Positions 7,459-15,530 of a DNA stretch of 64,000 nt are shown here, one piece after another (position 1 is the stretch's first letter; the number at the start of each line of letters is the position of its first letter). Below the pieces are notes generated by a model. It was not told where the DNA came from. It worked only from the letters and a program-made list of their open reading frames with translations, and ran no database searches. The DNA lies in assembly GCA_900552075.1 (NCBI GenBank), contig URYL01000002.1:62001-126000 (forward strand), in the 5' to 3' direction. The stretch is from an uncultured Bacteroides sp. GTDB lineage: Bacteria > Bacteroidota > Bacteroidia > Bacteroidales > Bacteroidaceae. The position numbers and the translations under genes are program-made.

Positions 7459-8637
7459 ATGTATTTATGTGAACAAACTTGGCGCTGGTATGGTCCGAAC
7501 GACCCGGTGTCTTTGTGGGACATCAAGCAGGCCGGTGCCACAGGTATCGTCAATGCCTTGCATCACATTCCGAACGGCGAAGTCTGGACGGTAGAGGAAA
7601 TCATGAAACGCAAGAAGATGATTGAGGAAGTTGGCTTGAAGTGGAGTGTGGTAGAAAGTGTGCCGGTACACGAACATATCAAGACGCAGACTGGCGATTT
7701 CATGAAATATATCGAGAACTACAAGGAAAGCCTGCGCAACCTGGCCAAATGCGGTATTTACATTGTAACCTATAACTTCATGCCGGTGCTCGACTGGACC
7801 CGTACGGATTTGGCTTATACGATGCCTGACGGTTCCAAGGCTTTGCGCTTTGAACGGGCTGCCTTCGTGGCTTTCGACCTCTTCATTCTGAAACGTCCGG
7901 GAGCTGAAAAGGATTATACCGAGGAAGAAAAAGCCAAGGCCAAAGCTCGCTACGAACAGATGGACGAAGAAGAAATCCACCGCCTGACCCGCAACATGAT
8001 TGCCGGACTGCCGGGTTCGGAAGAGAGCTTCACGCTGGAACAGTTCCAGCATGAACTGGACCGTTACAAGGACATCGATGCCGAGAAACTGCGCTCCAAC
8101 CTGATTTTCTTCTTGAAACAGATTTGTCCGGTAGCCGATGAGGTAGGTGTGAAACTGGTTATCCATCCGGACGACCCACCACAGACAATCTTGGGCTTGC
8201 CGCGTATCATGAGTACGGAAGAGGATTTCCGCAAGCTGGTGGAAGCCGTGCCGAACGAGTCCAATGGTTTGTGTCTTTGCACGGGTTCGCTGGGCGTCAG
8301 TGCCAAGAACGACCTGGCTGGCATGATGGAACGCTGGGGCGACCGCATCAATTTCGTACACTTGCGCAGTACCCAGCGTGACGCAGAAGGCAACTTCTTT
8401 GAGGCCAACCACCTGGAAGGCGATGTGGACATGTATCACGTGATGAAGAACTTCCTGCTCATGCAGCAGCGTCGTAAAGTCTCCATCCCGATGCGTCCGG
8501 ACCACGGCCATCAGATGATTGACGACTTGAAGAAGAAAACCAATCCGGGTTACTCTTGTCTGGGCCGTCTGAGAGGACTGGCCGAACTGAGAGGACTGGA
8601 AATGGGTATCGCCAAATCAATGGAAGAACAGAACTGA
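7459..8637 (+). CDS. uxuA: Mannonate dehydratase UxuA
   Basis: A 392-residue enzyme that dehydrates D-mannonate to 2-keto-3-deoxygluconate, the entry step from glucuronate into the KDG pathway. The N-terminus MYLCEQTWRWYGPNDPVSL and the segments GIVNALHHIPNGEVW, YNFMPVLDWTRTDL, VIHPDDPP, NGLCLCTGSLG and RPDHGHQM are characteristic of the UxuA TIM-barrel family. Length is normal. It is the last gene of a three-gene operon with the regulator and the SDR, and a hairpin terminator follows. It would handle uronic acids released from pectin or glycosaminoglycans. Confidence 0.96.
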   Translation: MYLCEQTWRWYGPNDPVSLWDIKQAGATGIVNALHHIPNGEVWTVEEIMKRKKMIEEVGLKWSVVESVPVHEHIKTQTGDFMKYIENYKESLRNLAKCGIYIVTYNFMPVLDWTRTDLAYTMPDGSKALRFERAAFVAFDLFILKRPGAEKDYTEEEKAKAKARYEQMDEEEIHRLTRNMIAGLPGSEESFTLEQFQHELDRYKDIDAEKLRSNLIFFLKQICPVADEVGVKLVIHPDDPPQTILGLPRIMSTEEDFRKLVEAVPNESNGLCLCTGSLGVSAKNDLAGMMERWGDRINFVHLRSTQRDAEGNFFEANHLEGDVDMYHVMKNFLLMQQRRKVSIPMRPDHGHQMIDDLKKKTNPGYSCLGRLRGLAELRGLEMGIAKSMEEQN

Positions 8638-8674
8638 TTATTTAGCTGACAACTGATTGTGTATAAATGAAGAA

Positions 8675-8715
8675 AATGGTTCATGGAGGAGCAATCCTTT
8701 ATGGACCATTTTTTT
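8675..8715 (+). terminator. Terminator of the uxuA operon
   Basis: AATGGTTCATGGAGGA pairs with TCCTTTATGGACCATT around a 4-nt loop, with a few mismatches, and a run of seven T follows. Confidence 0.85.
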
Positions 8716-8800
8716 GTGGAAACTGGGAATCATTTTTGGGAGGTTCCGGAGTAAATGGATTATTCTCCTTTTGTTTTCTCAGAATCTCAGGGTTATGTTT

Positions 8801-8895
8801 TATGTTTTCCGGTGCAGAAACGTATGTTTCCCTCACGCGAAACGTATGTTTCCGCCATGGAAAACGTACGTTTTCCTTAAGGGAAACGTAGAATG
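8801..8895. repeat. Palindromic array 1, period about 22 nt
   Basis: Full units GAAACGTATGTTTCC at 8817-8831 and 8839-8853 and GGAAAACGTACGTTTTCC at 8859-8876 are flanked by half units (ATGTTTTCC ending at 8810; GAAACGTAGA from 8883). Unit-to-unit steps are about 21-23 nt, with spacers of 5-7 nt of unrelated sequence. The third unit is a perfect 18-bp palindrome. Closely related units recur in the array at 27.6 kb. Confidence 0.9.
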
Positions 8896-8983
8896 TGGCG
8901 GGAGATTTCAGTGAATTTTCTGAGGTGTTTTCAGATTTGCCTGCCCGTGGGGGTGACTTTGTGGAATACGGGCGTGAAGGGGT

Positions 8984-9019
8984 AAAAAGAACGCCCCGAC
9001 TTGGAGAAGCCGGGGCGTT
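8984..9019 (-). terminator. Terminator of the GH2 beta-galactosidase gene
   Basis: AACGCCCCG (8990-8998) pairs with CGGGGCGTT (9011-9019). On the minus strand TTCTTTTTA follows the hairpin. It sits 28 nt after the GH2 stop codon. Confidence 0.85.
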
Positions 9020-9046
9020 ACAGACATTTAATATATGTCTCTCGGA

Positions 9047-12000
9047 TTATTCACAAGGAATGTAGCCTTTCACCGGAGTCATGATGAAGGTAAATTCATA
9101 GTCTCCGTAAGGAAGCATGTATTTGTCTTCCGGCAGGGCACCCCAGCTGTTGACACATCCTAAGCCCATCTGTGCCTTGTCAATCAACAGGTTGGTCAGG
9201 TTGGCTTCTTCTACTTCGAAGGAGTGGCTCTGTTTCTTTTCTGTGCCGTCGTCCAGTGAAGCGATGGTGTAGTGGAGGGCAGAAGCAGAGAATGGTGCTT
9301 CAGCCACGAACATCAATCCGTTGCCGGCCACGTTCAGCTGTCTCCACCAGCGGATGTCGGTCTTCGTACCGGTTTCCTGCGGACGGATGTACGGATAGAA
9401 CTGGTCGCTTACGTTCTGGTTGTAGATACCTAAGTCGGTGCAGTGGTTACGGTCGATGTAGTTTTCTATCGGGCCGCGGCCATAGTAGGAAATCTTTTCA
9501 AAGGATTTCGGCATGACCATCTGCATACCGAAGCGGAACATCGGAGATACCTTGGCACTCTTGTCGGCTACCATCTTTTGGGTTACTTTCACAGCGCCTT
9601 GGTTGTTGATCTGGTAAGTGAGATACAGTTTGGCAGATACCTCTTTCAGATCGTAAGTTGAAGTAACGACAGCCAGTCCGTTTTCTACTTTATATTGGAA
9701 GTCGGTCAGCTTGATGCCCGGGTTCTTCCATGCGGCATACTTGTTCTGCAAGCCGGCACCGAAGTCGTTGTCGGTCGGGGCACGCCAGAAGTTCGGCGTC
9801 AGGGCTTCACCTTCTTTGAGCATACTCACTCCGTTCACATCGTATCTGTCCAGATAACCGTTGCGCTTGCTGAATTCCAGATAGAATCCGTTGCCTTCTA
9901 CGGCAATGTAGTCCGGATAGTTCGGATTGATTTGCGGTTCAACCACCTGCTGGTTAGTTTCTGCTACATTCTTCAAATCCATGGCCGGAGCTTTGTACGG
10001 GTTGAGTACCAACTGGTCTTTGGCTACTACGGAACCTGCCGGGAGCAAGCCTTCGCGGTTCTTCTGGATGTATTTCACGTTGAGCAGCCATTCACCGCAC
10101 TGGCAAGTCTTGCCCAGGTCGAGCTTGAGGGTGGCAGTCTGCTGAGGAGCCACGTTCAAGTTATCTATGTGTCCGCTGCGGAGAGCTTTTCCGTCTTTCA
10201 GTACTTCCCATTCCAGTGCGTAGGCCGACAGGTCGCGGAAGAAGTTCTCATTGTACACCTTGATTTCACCTTTGGACAGATCGCCCGCAGTGGTCCAGAT
10301 GTTCTGGTAGAAGTACTGCACTTCGTAAGCGTGCGGGTTCGGTATGCGGTCCGGGCTGATGAGTCCGTTGTCGCAGAAGTTCTTGTCTTCAGAATCATCC
10401 ATGCGGTTGAAGTCGCCGGCATAGGCATAAATCATCTTGCCTTTCTTGCCGGTCCAGCGGATAGACTGGTCAACAAAGTCCCAGATGAATCCTCCCTGGA
10501 ATTTCGGATATTTGCGGACCAGATCCCAATATTCCTTGAAGCCACCTTCGGAGTTACCCATGGCGTGTGCATATTCACACTGAATCAGCGGTTTCTGGTA
10601 TTTGTCATCTTTGCAGTATTCTTCACACCGTTTGTAGTCGGCATACATCGGGCAGTAGATATCCGTCTTTCCTTCCAGACGGGCCTGTTCGTACTGTACG
10701 GCACGGCTTGGGTCTTCTGCTTTGATCCAGTCGTAAGCAGCTTCGAAATTCGGACCGTAGCCGGCTTCGTTACCCAATGACCAGAAGATGATGCTCGGGT
10801 GGTTGAATCCACGCTGTACGTTGCGCTGGTTGCGCTCCATGTGGGCTTTCTTGTAAGTCGGTTCTTTTGCCAGTGTCTTGTCGCCGTAGCCCATTCCGTG
10901 AGATTCGACGTTGGCTTCGGCTACCACATAAATACCGTATTTGTCGCAGAGGTCGTACCAGAAATTGTCGTCCGGATAGTGGCAGGTTCTTACGGCGTTG
11001 ATGTTGAGCTGCTTCATAATCTGGATGTCCTGAATCATGCGGGCCCGTGAAACCACGTATCCGCCGTCGGGGTCCATTTCGTGACGGTCGGCTCCTTTGA
11101 AGAGTACCGGCTGTCCGTTGACCAGAATCTGTGCGTTCTTGAGCTCAATCTTGCGGAAACCGACTTTCACCGGTACCACTTCAGTGGTCTTGCTGCCGTC
11201 TTTCAGCGTAGCACGCAGGGTGTACAGGTAAGGAGTTTCTGCACTCCATTTCTGCGGATTGTTCACCTGCATCGTAGTCGATACCTTGCCGGAACCTTTC
11301 ACTTCAGTAGAGGCCACGGTCTGGTTTTGGGTATCCAGCAGTTCCAGACTGACATTGCCGCTACCTTTCAGGTTCAGGGTAATGGCCAATGAGCCGTTCT
11401 TGTATTCGCTGTCCAGGTCGGGAGTGACGCGGATGTCGTCGATGCGTTTCTTGTTGCGGGTATAGAGGTAGCAGTCGCGTGCCACACCAGTGTAGCGGAA
11501 GAAATCCTGGTCTTCCAGATAAGAACCGTCGCACCAGCGGAACACTTGGAAGGCAATCAGGTTTTTCTGGCCCGTTTTCAGATACGGAGTCAGATTGAAT
11601 TCCGCTTCCAACTTGCTGTCTTCACTGTAGCCTACGAACTTGCCGTTCACCCACAGATACATGTTGGAGCTGACAGCTCCGAAGTGGGCGATGATGTCTT
11701 TGCCGCTCCAATCGGCCGGTACCATAATTTCCCGGCGGTAGGAGCCTACATGATTTTGTTCGGTTGGCACATAGGGAGGATTGTTTTCAAAACGGCTGCG
11801 CCAGGGATAGCCGGTGTTGACGTAAATCGGGTCACCGTATCCTTGCGTTTCCCATACGCCCGGTACCTGCAGGTTGTCCCAGCCCTTGTCATTGAAGCTG
11901 GTTTTCCAGAAGTCCGTAGGACGGGCGTCGGCGTTCCGTACCCAGAAGAATTTCCAGGTGCCGTTCAGGCTCATAAAGTTTTTGGAGTCTTCCTTGACTG

Positions 12001-12160
12001 CCTTGGCAGCCATTTCAGCATTTTCATACGCAAAGAAGTTTGCGTGCATCGGTGCCCGGTTGATGGCATTGACTTCCGGGTCCTGCCATTCTTTAAACGT
12101 CTGTGCGCTGGCCGAAAGCACACAAGCACCTAAAATTCCTAACACTAATTGTTTTTTCAT
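9047..12160 (-). CDS. GH2 beta-galactosidase, LacZ type
   Basis: A 1037-residue exported LacZ-like enzyme that releases terminal beta-galactose. A signal peptide (MKKQLVLGILGACVLSASA) precedes the mature sequence. Domain order is GH2 sugar-binding (about 40-220), immunoglobulin-like, TIM barrel (about 330-620; acid/base Glu in WSLGNEAGYG, nucleophile Glu in LIQCEYAHAMGNS), then the DUF4981 and beta-galactosidase small-chain (Bgal_small_N, EGNGFYLEFSKRNGYLDR) domains. Length is full for the family. It lies only 37 nt downstream of a lytic transglycosylase gene, with no promoter visible in the gap, so the two may be co-transcribed. No SusC/D or regulator is adjacent. Confidence 0.95.
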   Translation of the reverse strand: MKKQLVLGILGACVLSASAQTFKEWQDPEVNAINRAPMHANFFAYENAEMAAKAVKEDSKNFMSLNGTWKFFWVRNADARPTDFWKTSFNDKGWDNLQVPGVWETQGYGDPIYVNTGYPWRSRFENNPPYVPTEQNHVGSYRREIMVPADWSGKDIIAHFGAVSSNMYLWVNGKFVGYSEDSKLEAEFNLTPYLKTGQKNLIAFQVFRWCDGSYLEDQDFFRYTGVARDCYLYTRNKKRIDDIRVTPDLDSEYKNGSLAITLNLKGSGNVSLELLDTQNQTVASTEVKGSGKVSTTMQVNNPQKWSAETPYLYTLRATLKDGSKTTEVVPVKVGFRKIELKNAQILVNGQPVLFKGADRHEMDPDGGYVVSRARMIQDIQIMKQLNINAVRTCHYPDDNFWYDLCDKYGIYVVAEANVESHGMGYGDKTLAKEPTYKKAHMERNQRNVQRGFNHPSIIFWSLGNEAGYGPNFEAAYDWIKAEDPSRAVQYEQARLEGKTDIYCPMYADYKRCEEYCKDDKYQKPLIQCEYAHAMGNSEGGFKEYWDLVRKYPKFQGGFIWDFVDQSIRWTGKKGKMIYAYAGDFNRMDDSEDKNFCDNGLISPDRIPNPHAYEVQYFYQNIWTTAGDLSKGEIKVYNENFFRDLSAYALEWEVLKDGKALRSGHIDNLNVAPQQTATLKLDLGKTCQCGEWLLNVKYIQKNREGLLPAGSVVAKDQLVLNPYKAPAMDLKNVAETNQQVVEPQINPNYPDYIAVEGNGFYLEFSKRNGYLDRYDVNGVSMLKEGEALTPNFWRAPTDNDFGAGLQNKYAAWKNPGIKLTDFQYKVENGLAVVTSTYDLKEVSAKLYLTYQINNQGAVKVTQKMVADKSAKVSPMFRFGMQMVMPKSFEKISYYGRGPIENYIDRNHCTDLGIYNQNVSDQFYPYIRPQETGTKTDIRWWRQLNVAGNGLMFVAEAPFSASALHYTIASLDDGTEKKQSHSFEVEEANLTNLLIDKAQMGLGCVNSWGALPEDKYMLPYGDYEFTFIMTPVKGYIPCE

Positions 12161-12197
12161 GGATGATGATTATAATAAAAATGATAACTATGTGTCT

Positions 12198-13163
12198 TTA
12201 TTCGCTCACCCAAGATGGGTTATGAGGACGAGTCACCCTGGGATTGTAATACATTTCTGTAGGGTCGGGAATGCGGATGAGGTATTCTTTTCCGCTGTGG
12301 TTGGGGAGGGAAGTTCCTCTGAGCCAGGGGTTCATACTTTTTAGCAGGCTGAAATTGATACCTTGGCCTTTGGCGAAGCGGGCAAGGTCGTCAATATCTT
12401 CGGTCACTTTGATGGTCCGATACGGTATAGGGGGATACAAATCGCTGGAACGCAGGTGGAAACCAAACTGCTTCGGGTTGGTCAGCAGCATCTTGGCAGC
12501 CAGAATACGGTAGACATAGCGCGAGGTTTCTTCTACCAGGTAAAGGTCGAGGGCATTGTCCACATATTGTCTGTCCTGTTGCTGACTGATTCTTCCTTGT
12601 CCGGCGTTATAGGAAGCGGCAACGGTTTCCCAGTTGCCAAACTTACGGTAAGCCTGTTTCAGGTATTTGCAGGCGGCTACGGTCGATTTTTCCACATCGT
12701 AACGTTCGTCTACGTGGTGGTTGACCTCCAGGTCAAAGTCGCGGGCCGTACCGCTCATGAACTGCCACAGTCCGGCGGCACCGGCTACGGATCGGGCTAA
12801 CGGATTGACGTTGCTTTCAATGACCATCAGGTATTTGAAGTCGTCGGGAACTCCTTGTTCCTTCAGAATGGACTCAACGATAGGAAAATAGCGGTTGGCC
12901 CGCTTGATGATTTGCAGCGAAGTGCTGTGCATGTAAGTGAAAGCCATCAGCTCCCGGTCCATGCGTTCGCGCCGGTCGTAGCGCGTCAGGTCAATGTCGA
13001 TGCCGCAGAAACTGATGCTTTTGGGGACTTCAATGCAACTGTAAGTAGGGGAAGGTTCGGTTTCCGGACCGGCGCAGGAAACGGAAAATCCAGACAGTAC
13101 TAATCCGGTCAGAGAAAGTGCCGCTGTAAGGGGCAGGATATATACATATTTTGTCAATTTCAT
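12198..13163 (-). CDS. Lytic murein transglycosylase (SLT family), exported
   Basis: A 321-residue MltD/Slt-like enzyme that cleaves peptidoglycan between MurNAc and GlcNAc to form 1,6-anhydro ends. The N-terminal hydrophobic segment (PLTAALSLTGLVLSGFSVSC) ends in a lipobox-like Cys. The SLT catalytic domain spans about residues 95-235: the catalytic Glu is in YLMVIESNVNP, followed by AGAAGLWQFMSGTA and AASYNAGQGRI. The C-terminal region contains TIKVTEDIDDLARFAKGQGI, which resembles a LysM-like or linker region, but no clear full LysM is seen. The GH2 gene follows after 37 nt. Confidence 0.92.
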   Translation of the reverse strand: MKLTKYVYILPLTAALSLTGLVLSGFSVSCAGPETEPSPTYSCIEVPKSISFCGIDIDLTRYDRRERMDRELMAFTYMHSTSLQIIKRANRYFPIVESILKEQGVPDDFKYLMVIESNVNPLARSVAGAAGLWQFMSGTARDFDLEVNHHVDERYDVEKSTVAACKYLKQAYRKFGNWETVAASYNAGQGRISQQQDRQYVDNALDLYLVEETSRYVYRILAAKMLLTNPKQFGFHLRSSDLYPPIPYRTIKVTEDIDDLARFAKGQGINFSLLKSMNPWLRGTSLPNHSGKEYLIRIPDPTEMYYNPRVTRPHNPSWVSE

Positions 13164-13315
13164 ATTTAAGGACCTCTTCTAAAATGCTTGTTTTTCTTTG
13201 TAATAAAGTTTTGTCAATATCTTGATGCCTAAAATTTTGCCCTAAAATACGAAATAAACAAAGGTGGTATGTTGTCTTTTTAAATTATTTCACAAAATGA
13301 TACGGCGCGATTGGT

Positions 13316-13783
13316 TTAATCGTCCAAATGAAAGCTGTGCAGGATGGTTTCCGGCACTTTGTCGTTGGCCTGTTTAAAGATAATGGAGATGTAGAAGCCG
13401 CAGCTTCCGTCTTTGGCCAGCAGGTAGCAATAGACGCATTTTTCTTCTTCGCAATTCCCTTTGAGCTGCACGCCGTGAAACTGTGGCAGCTCAAAAGGTT
13501 GCACTTCGCTCTGTGAGGTCACTTCATCGTCTGTGGCGATGGCTTTCAGTTCTTGTCCCAATTCTTCTTTTTTCATGCCTTCCCCTTCCAGCAGCTGGAT
13601 GGTGAGGTAGTAAGTGTTGTTTCCGGCAGTATAGCCTTCGGAGGAATCATCTTCCACGGTGAGGTCGGATGGAGCTTTGAAGGATACTCCATACGAATCC
13701 CATCGGGTGGTTTTCAACTGTTGTGCGACTGCCGGAACGGCTACGGTAAAGAATGTAATCAGGATAAAGAATAACTGTTTCAT
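13316..13783 (-). CDS. Small secreted protein of unknown function
   Basis: A 155-residue protein with a signal peptide (MKQLFFILITFFTVAVPAVA, then QQ). The mature part has a beta-rich pattern (WDSYGVSFKAPSDLTVEDD; NTYYLTIQLLEGEG; FHGVQLKGNCEEEKCVYCYLLAKDGSCGFYISIIF) with four cysteines in the last third that could form disulfides. I do not recognise the family. Its start codon overlaps the stop of the upstream DUF2007 gene by 4 nt, so translation is probably coupled. It is a real gene judging by the signal peptide, the overlap and codon use like its neighbours. Confidence 0.75.
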   Translation of the reverse strand: MKQLFFILITFFTVAVPAVAQQLKTTRWDSYGVSFKAPSDLTVEDDSSEGYTAGNNTYYLTIQLLEGEGMKKEELGQELKAIATDDEVTSQSEVQPFELPQFHGVQLKGNCEEEKCVYCYLLAKDGSCGFYISIIFKQANDKVPETILHSFHLDD

Positions 13784-14010
13784 GCTTTTCGTTCTGTTAC
13801 TACTTTTCGTGCGTAAACTTCTTCTTCCTTATTAACCAATACACAGACGTGTCCTCCCATATTGGCATAAGGAGAAGTGACAGCTGACAATGTCTCGTCT
13901 TTTAGCATGGCGTCCACACCGGCTGATCTCAACAAGCCTTTTACCAATTCAGCTTCCCAGAGGTCTCCTCTGAAAACTTCAATCAATGAATCGTAATCTT
14001 TCGCTTCCAT
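13780..14010 (-). CDS. DUF2007-like small protein
   Basis: A 76-residue protein (MEAKDYDSLIEVFRGDLWEAELVKGLLRSAGVDAML). The pattern of an early beta strand, a helix with EAELVKGLLRSAGV, and a later VCVLVNKEEEVYARKVV resembles the DUF2007 'putative signal transducing' domain, a ferredoxin-like fold of unknown role. It is first in a two-gene operon with the secreted 155-residue protein; the ATGA overlap (13780-13783) links them. It has its own -7 element upstream and is divergent from proA. Confidence 0.75.
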   Translation of the reverse strand: MEAKDYDSLIEVFRGDLWEAELVKGLLRSAGVDAMLKDETLSAVTSPYANMGGHVCVLVNKEEEVYARKVVTERKA

Positions 14011-14067
14011 AGTCTTTTGTTTTAAGGGTTAATAATTAGAAGTTTGTTTCTCTCATATATTCTATGT

Positions 14068-14075
14068 CAAAGATA
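14068..14075 (-). promoter_or_regulatory. -7 element of the DUF2007 operon
   Basis: TATCTTTG on the minus strand, exact TAnnTTTG match, 57 nt upstream of the start codon. Confidence 0.6.
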
Positions 14076-14148
14076 ACAAACTTTCGGAAATAAACATGCT
14101 TTCGGACATATATTTCTTTGGCAGGGTTGATTATTTCTTTCAGAATAT

Positions 14149-14178
14149 TTTGAATATCTGCTTGAAGTTGTAATTTTG
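14149..14178 (+). promoter_or_regulatory. proA promoter (-33 TTTG, -7 TAATTTTG)
   Basis: TTTG (14149-14152) and TAATTTTG (14171-14178) are separated by 18 nt, close to the Bacteroidetes consensus. The expected start of transcription is about 10-15 nt before the proA ATG, so the leader is very short. Confidence 0.8.
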
Positions 14179-14198
14179 CGATAAACTGTAATCTGAAA

Positions 14199-15458
14199 AT
14201 GGCGAAAATGAATCTGAATGAAATATTTCAATCCGTTCGGGCAGCATCCCGTAAACTGGCAATGTGGGATGTGGAAGCGGTGAATACACTTTTGCGTGCG
14301 GTGGCCGACAAGATAGAGGAGAAAACAGACAGCCTCCTGGAGGCTAATCGGGAGGACTTGCTGCGGATGGAAGTTTCCAATCCGAAGTATGACCGTCTGA
14401 AGTTGACGAAGGAACGGTTGTCGGGGATTGCGGCCGACATGCGTCAGGTGGCGGCGCTTCCTTCTCCGCTGGGGCGTGTCCTGGAGAGCTATACGGTGCC
14501 GAGCGGGCTGCGGCTGAAAAAGGTGAGTGTGCCTTTCGGTGTAATCGGAGTGATTTATGAAGCCCGTCCGAATGTGAGTTTCGATGTGTTTGCATTGTGC
14601 CTGAAAAGTGGAAACGCCGCTATCCTGAAAGGAGGAAGTGATGCGGATGCTTCCAACCGGGCCATTGTGGAGTTGATTCATGAGGTGCTGGAAGAATCTG
14701 GAGTAGACCCGCACGTGGTGGAACTGCTTCCTTCGAGCCGGGAGGCGACGGCGGCATTGTTGCATGCCGAAGGATGGGTAGATTTGATTATCCCTCGCGG
14801 AAGCAGCAGCCTGATTCGGTATGTGCGTGAAGAGGCTACCGTGCCGGTTATTGAAACGGGAGCGGGAGTCTGTCACACCTATTTTGATTGGGCGGGCGAC
14901 TTAGTCAAGGGAACGGCTATTGTCCACAATGCCAAGACGCGGCGGGTAAGTGTCTGCAATGCCCTCGACTGTCTGCTCATTCACCGGGGGCGTCTGTCTG
15001 ATCTGCCGGCTTTGTGTGCACCGTTGCAGGAAAGCCGGGTGATACTGTATGCCGACGAAGCGGCTTACGAGGCGCTGACGGGACAGTATCCGGTTGAACT
15101 TTTGCGGCCGGCCACTCCGGAAAGTTATGGGACGGAATTCCTGGACTACAAGATGGCCATCAAGACGGTGGAGAATGTGACAGAAGCTGTATCGCATATT
15201 TATACATACGGTTCCGGACATAGCGAATGCATCGTAACGGAAGATGCGGAAACGGCCAACTTCTTTACAAAGGCAGTGGATGCGGCTTGTGTGTATGTCA
15301 ATGCACCGACTTCCTTTACCGATGGGGCTCAGTTTGGTTTGGGAGCCGAAATCGGGATCAGTACCCAAAAACTGCATGCCCGTGGTCCGATGGGTTTGCG
15401 GGAGATGACCACTTATAAATGGATAGTGGAAGGCGACGGACAGATTCGAAAAAAATGA
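14199..15458 (+). CDS. proA: Gamma-glutamyl phosphate reductase ProA
   Basis: A 419-residue cytoplasmic enzyme that reduces gamma-glutamyl phosphate to glutamate 5-semialdehyde with NADPH, the second step of proline synthesis. It is a full-length aldehyde-dehydrogenase-fold protein: VPFGVIGVIYEARPNVSFD and LCLKSGNAAILKGGSDA in the cofactor domain, IPRGSSSLIRYV, VIETGAGVCHTYFD, the catalytic-Cys region RRVSVCNALDCLL, and C-terminal YVNAPTSFTDGAQFGLGAEIGIST and ARGPMGLREMTTYKW. proB is not in the window. argF' follows after 72 nt with its own promoter. Confidence 0.97.
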   Translation: MAKMNLNEIFQSVRAASRKLAMWDVEAVNTLLRAVADKIEEKTDSLLEANREDLLRMEVSNPKYDRLKLTKERLSGIAADMRQVAALPSPLGRVLESYTVPSGLRLKKVSVPFGVIGVIYEARPNVSFDVFALCLKSGNAAILKGGSDADASNRAIVELIHEVLEESGVDPHVVELLPSSREATAALLHAEGWVDLIIPRGSSSLIRYVREEATVPVIETGAGVCHTYFDWAGDLVKGTAIVHNAKTRRVSVCNALDCLLIHRGRLSDLPALCAPLQESRVILYADEAAYEALTGQYPVELLRPATPESYGTEFLDYKMAIKTVENVTEAVSHIYTYGSGHSECIVTEDAETANFFTKAVDAACVYVNAPTSFTDGAQFGLGAEIGISTQKLHARGPMGLREMTTYKWIVEGDGQIRKK

Positions 15459-15489
15459 ATAAAAAAGGAGCAGTGTTGTATTTTTATAG

Positions 15490-15497
15490 TATATTTG
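15490..15497 (+). promoter_or_regulatory. -7 element of argF'
   Basis: TATATTTG, exact TAnnTTTG match, 33 nt upstream of the argF' ATG. Confidence 0.65.
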
Positions 15498-15530
15498 CGG
15501 TGAAAAATAAATTAATATACAATCTTACGT

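Larger units (their letters stand above)
8638..9046. other. 409-nt convergent intergenic region with a repeat array
   Basis: No convincing gene. It contains the uxuA terminator, a 22-nt-period palindromic array and, at the right end, the terminator of the minus-strand GH2 gene. A short ORF across the array (8657-8914) lacks family resemblance and has internal repeats, so it is not called. Confidence 0.7.

Noticed and set aside
8801..8895. Interpretation of the 22-nt arrays as CRISPR
   Set aside because: Units are palindromic and 15-18 nt long with spacers of only 5-7 nt, and no cas genes are near; CRISPR repeats and spacers are much longer.
8657..8914. Short plus-strand ORF between uxuA and GH2
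   Set aside because: It spans a terminator and the palindromic array; its sequence is imposed by the repeats, and no family features or ribosome-binding site are visible.
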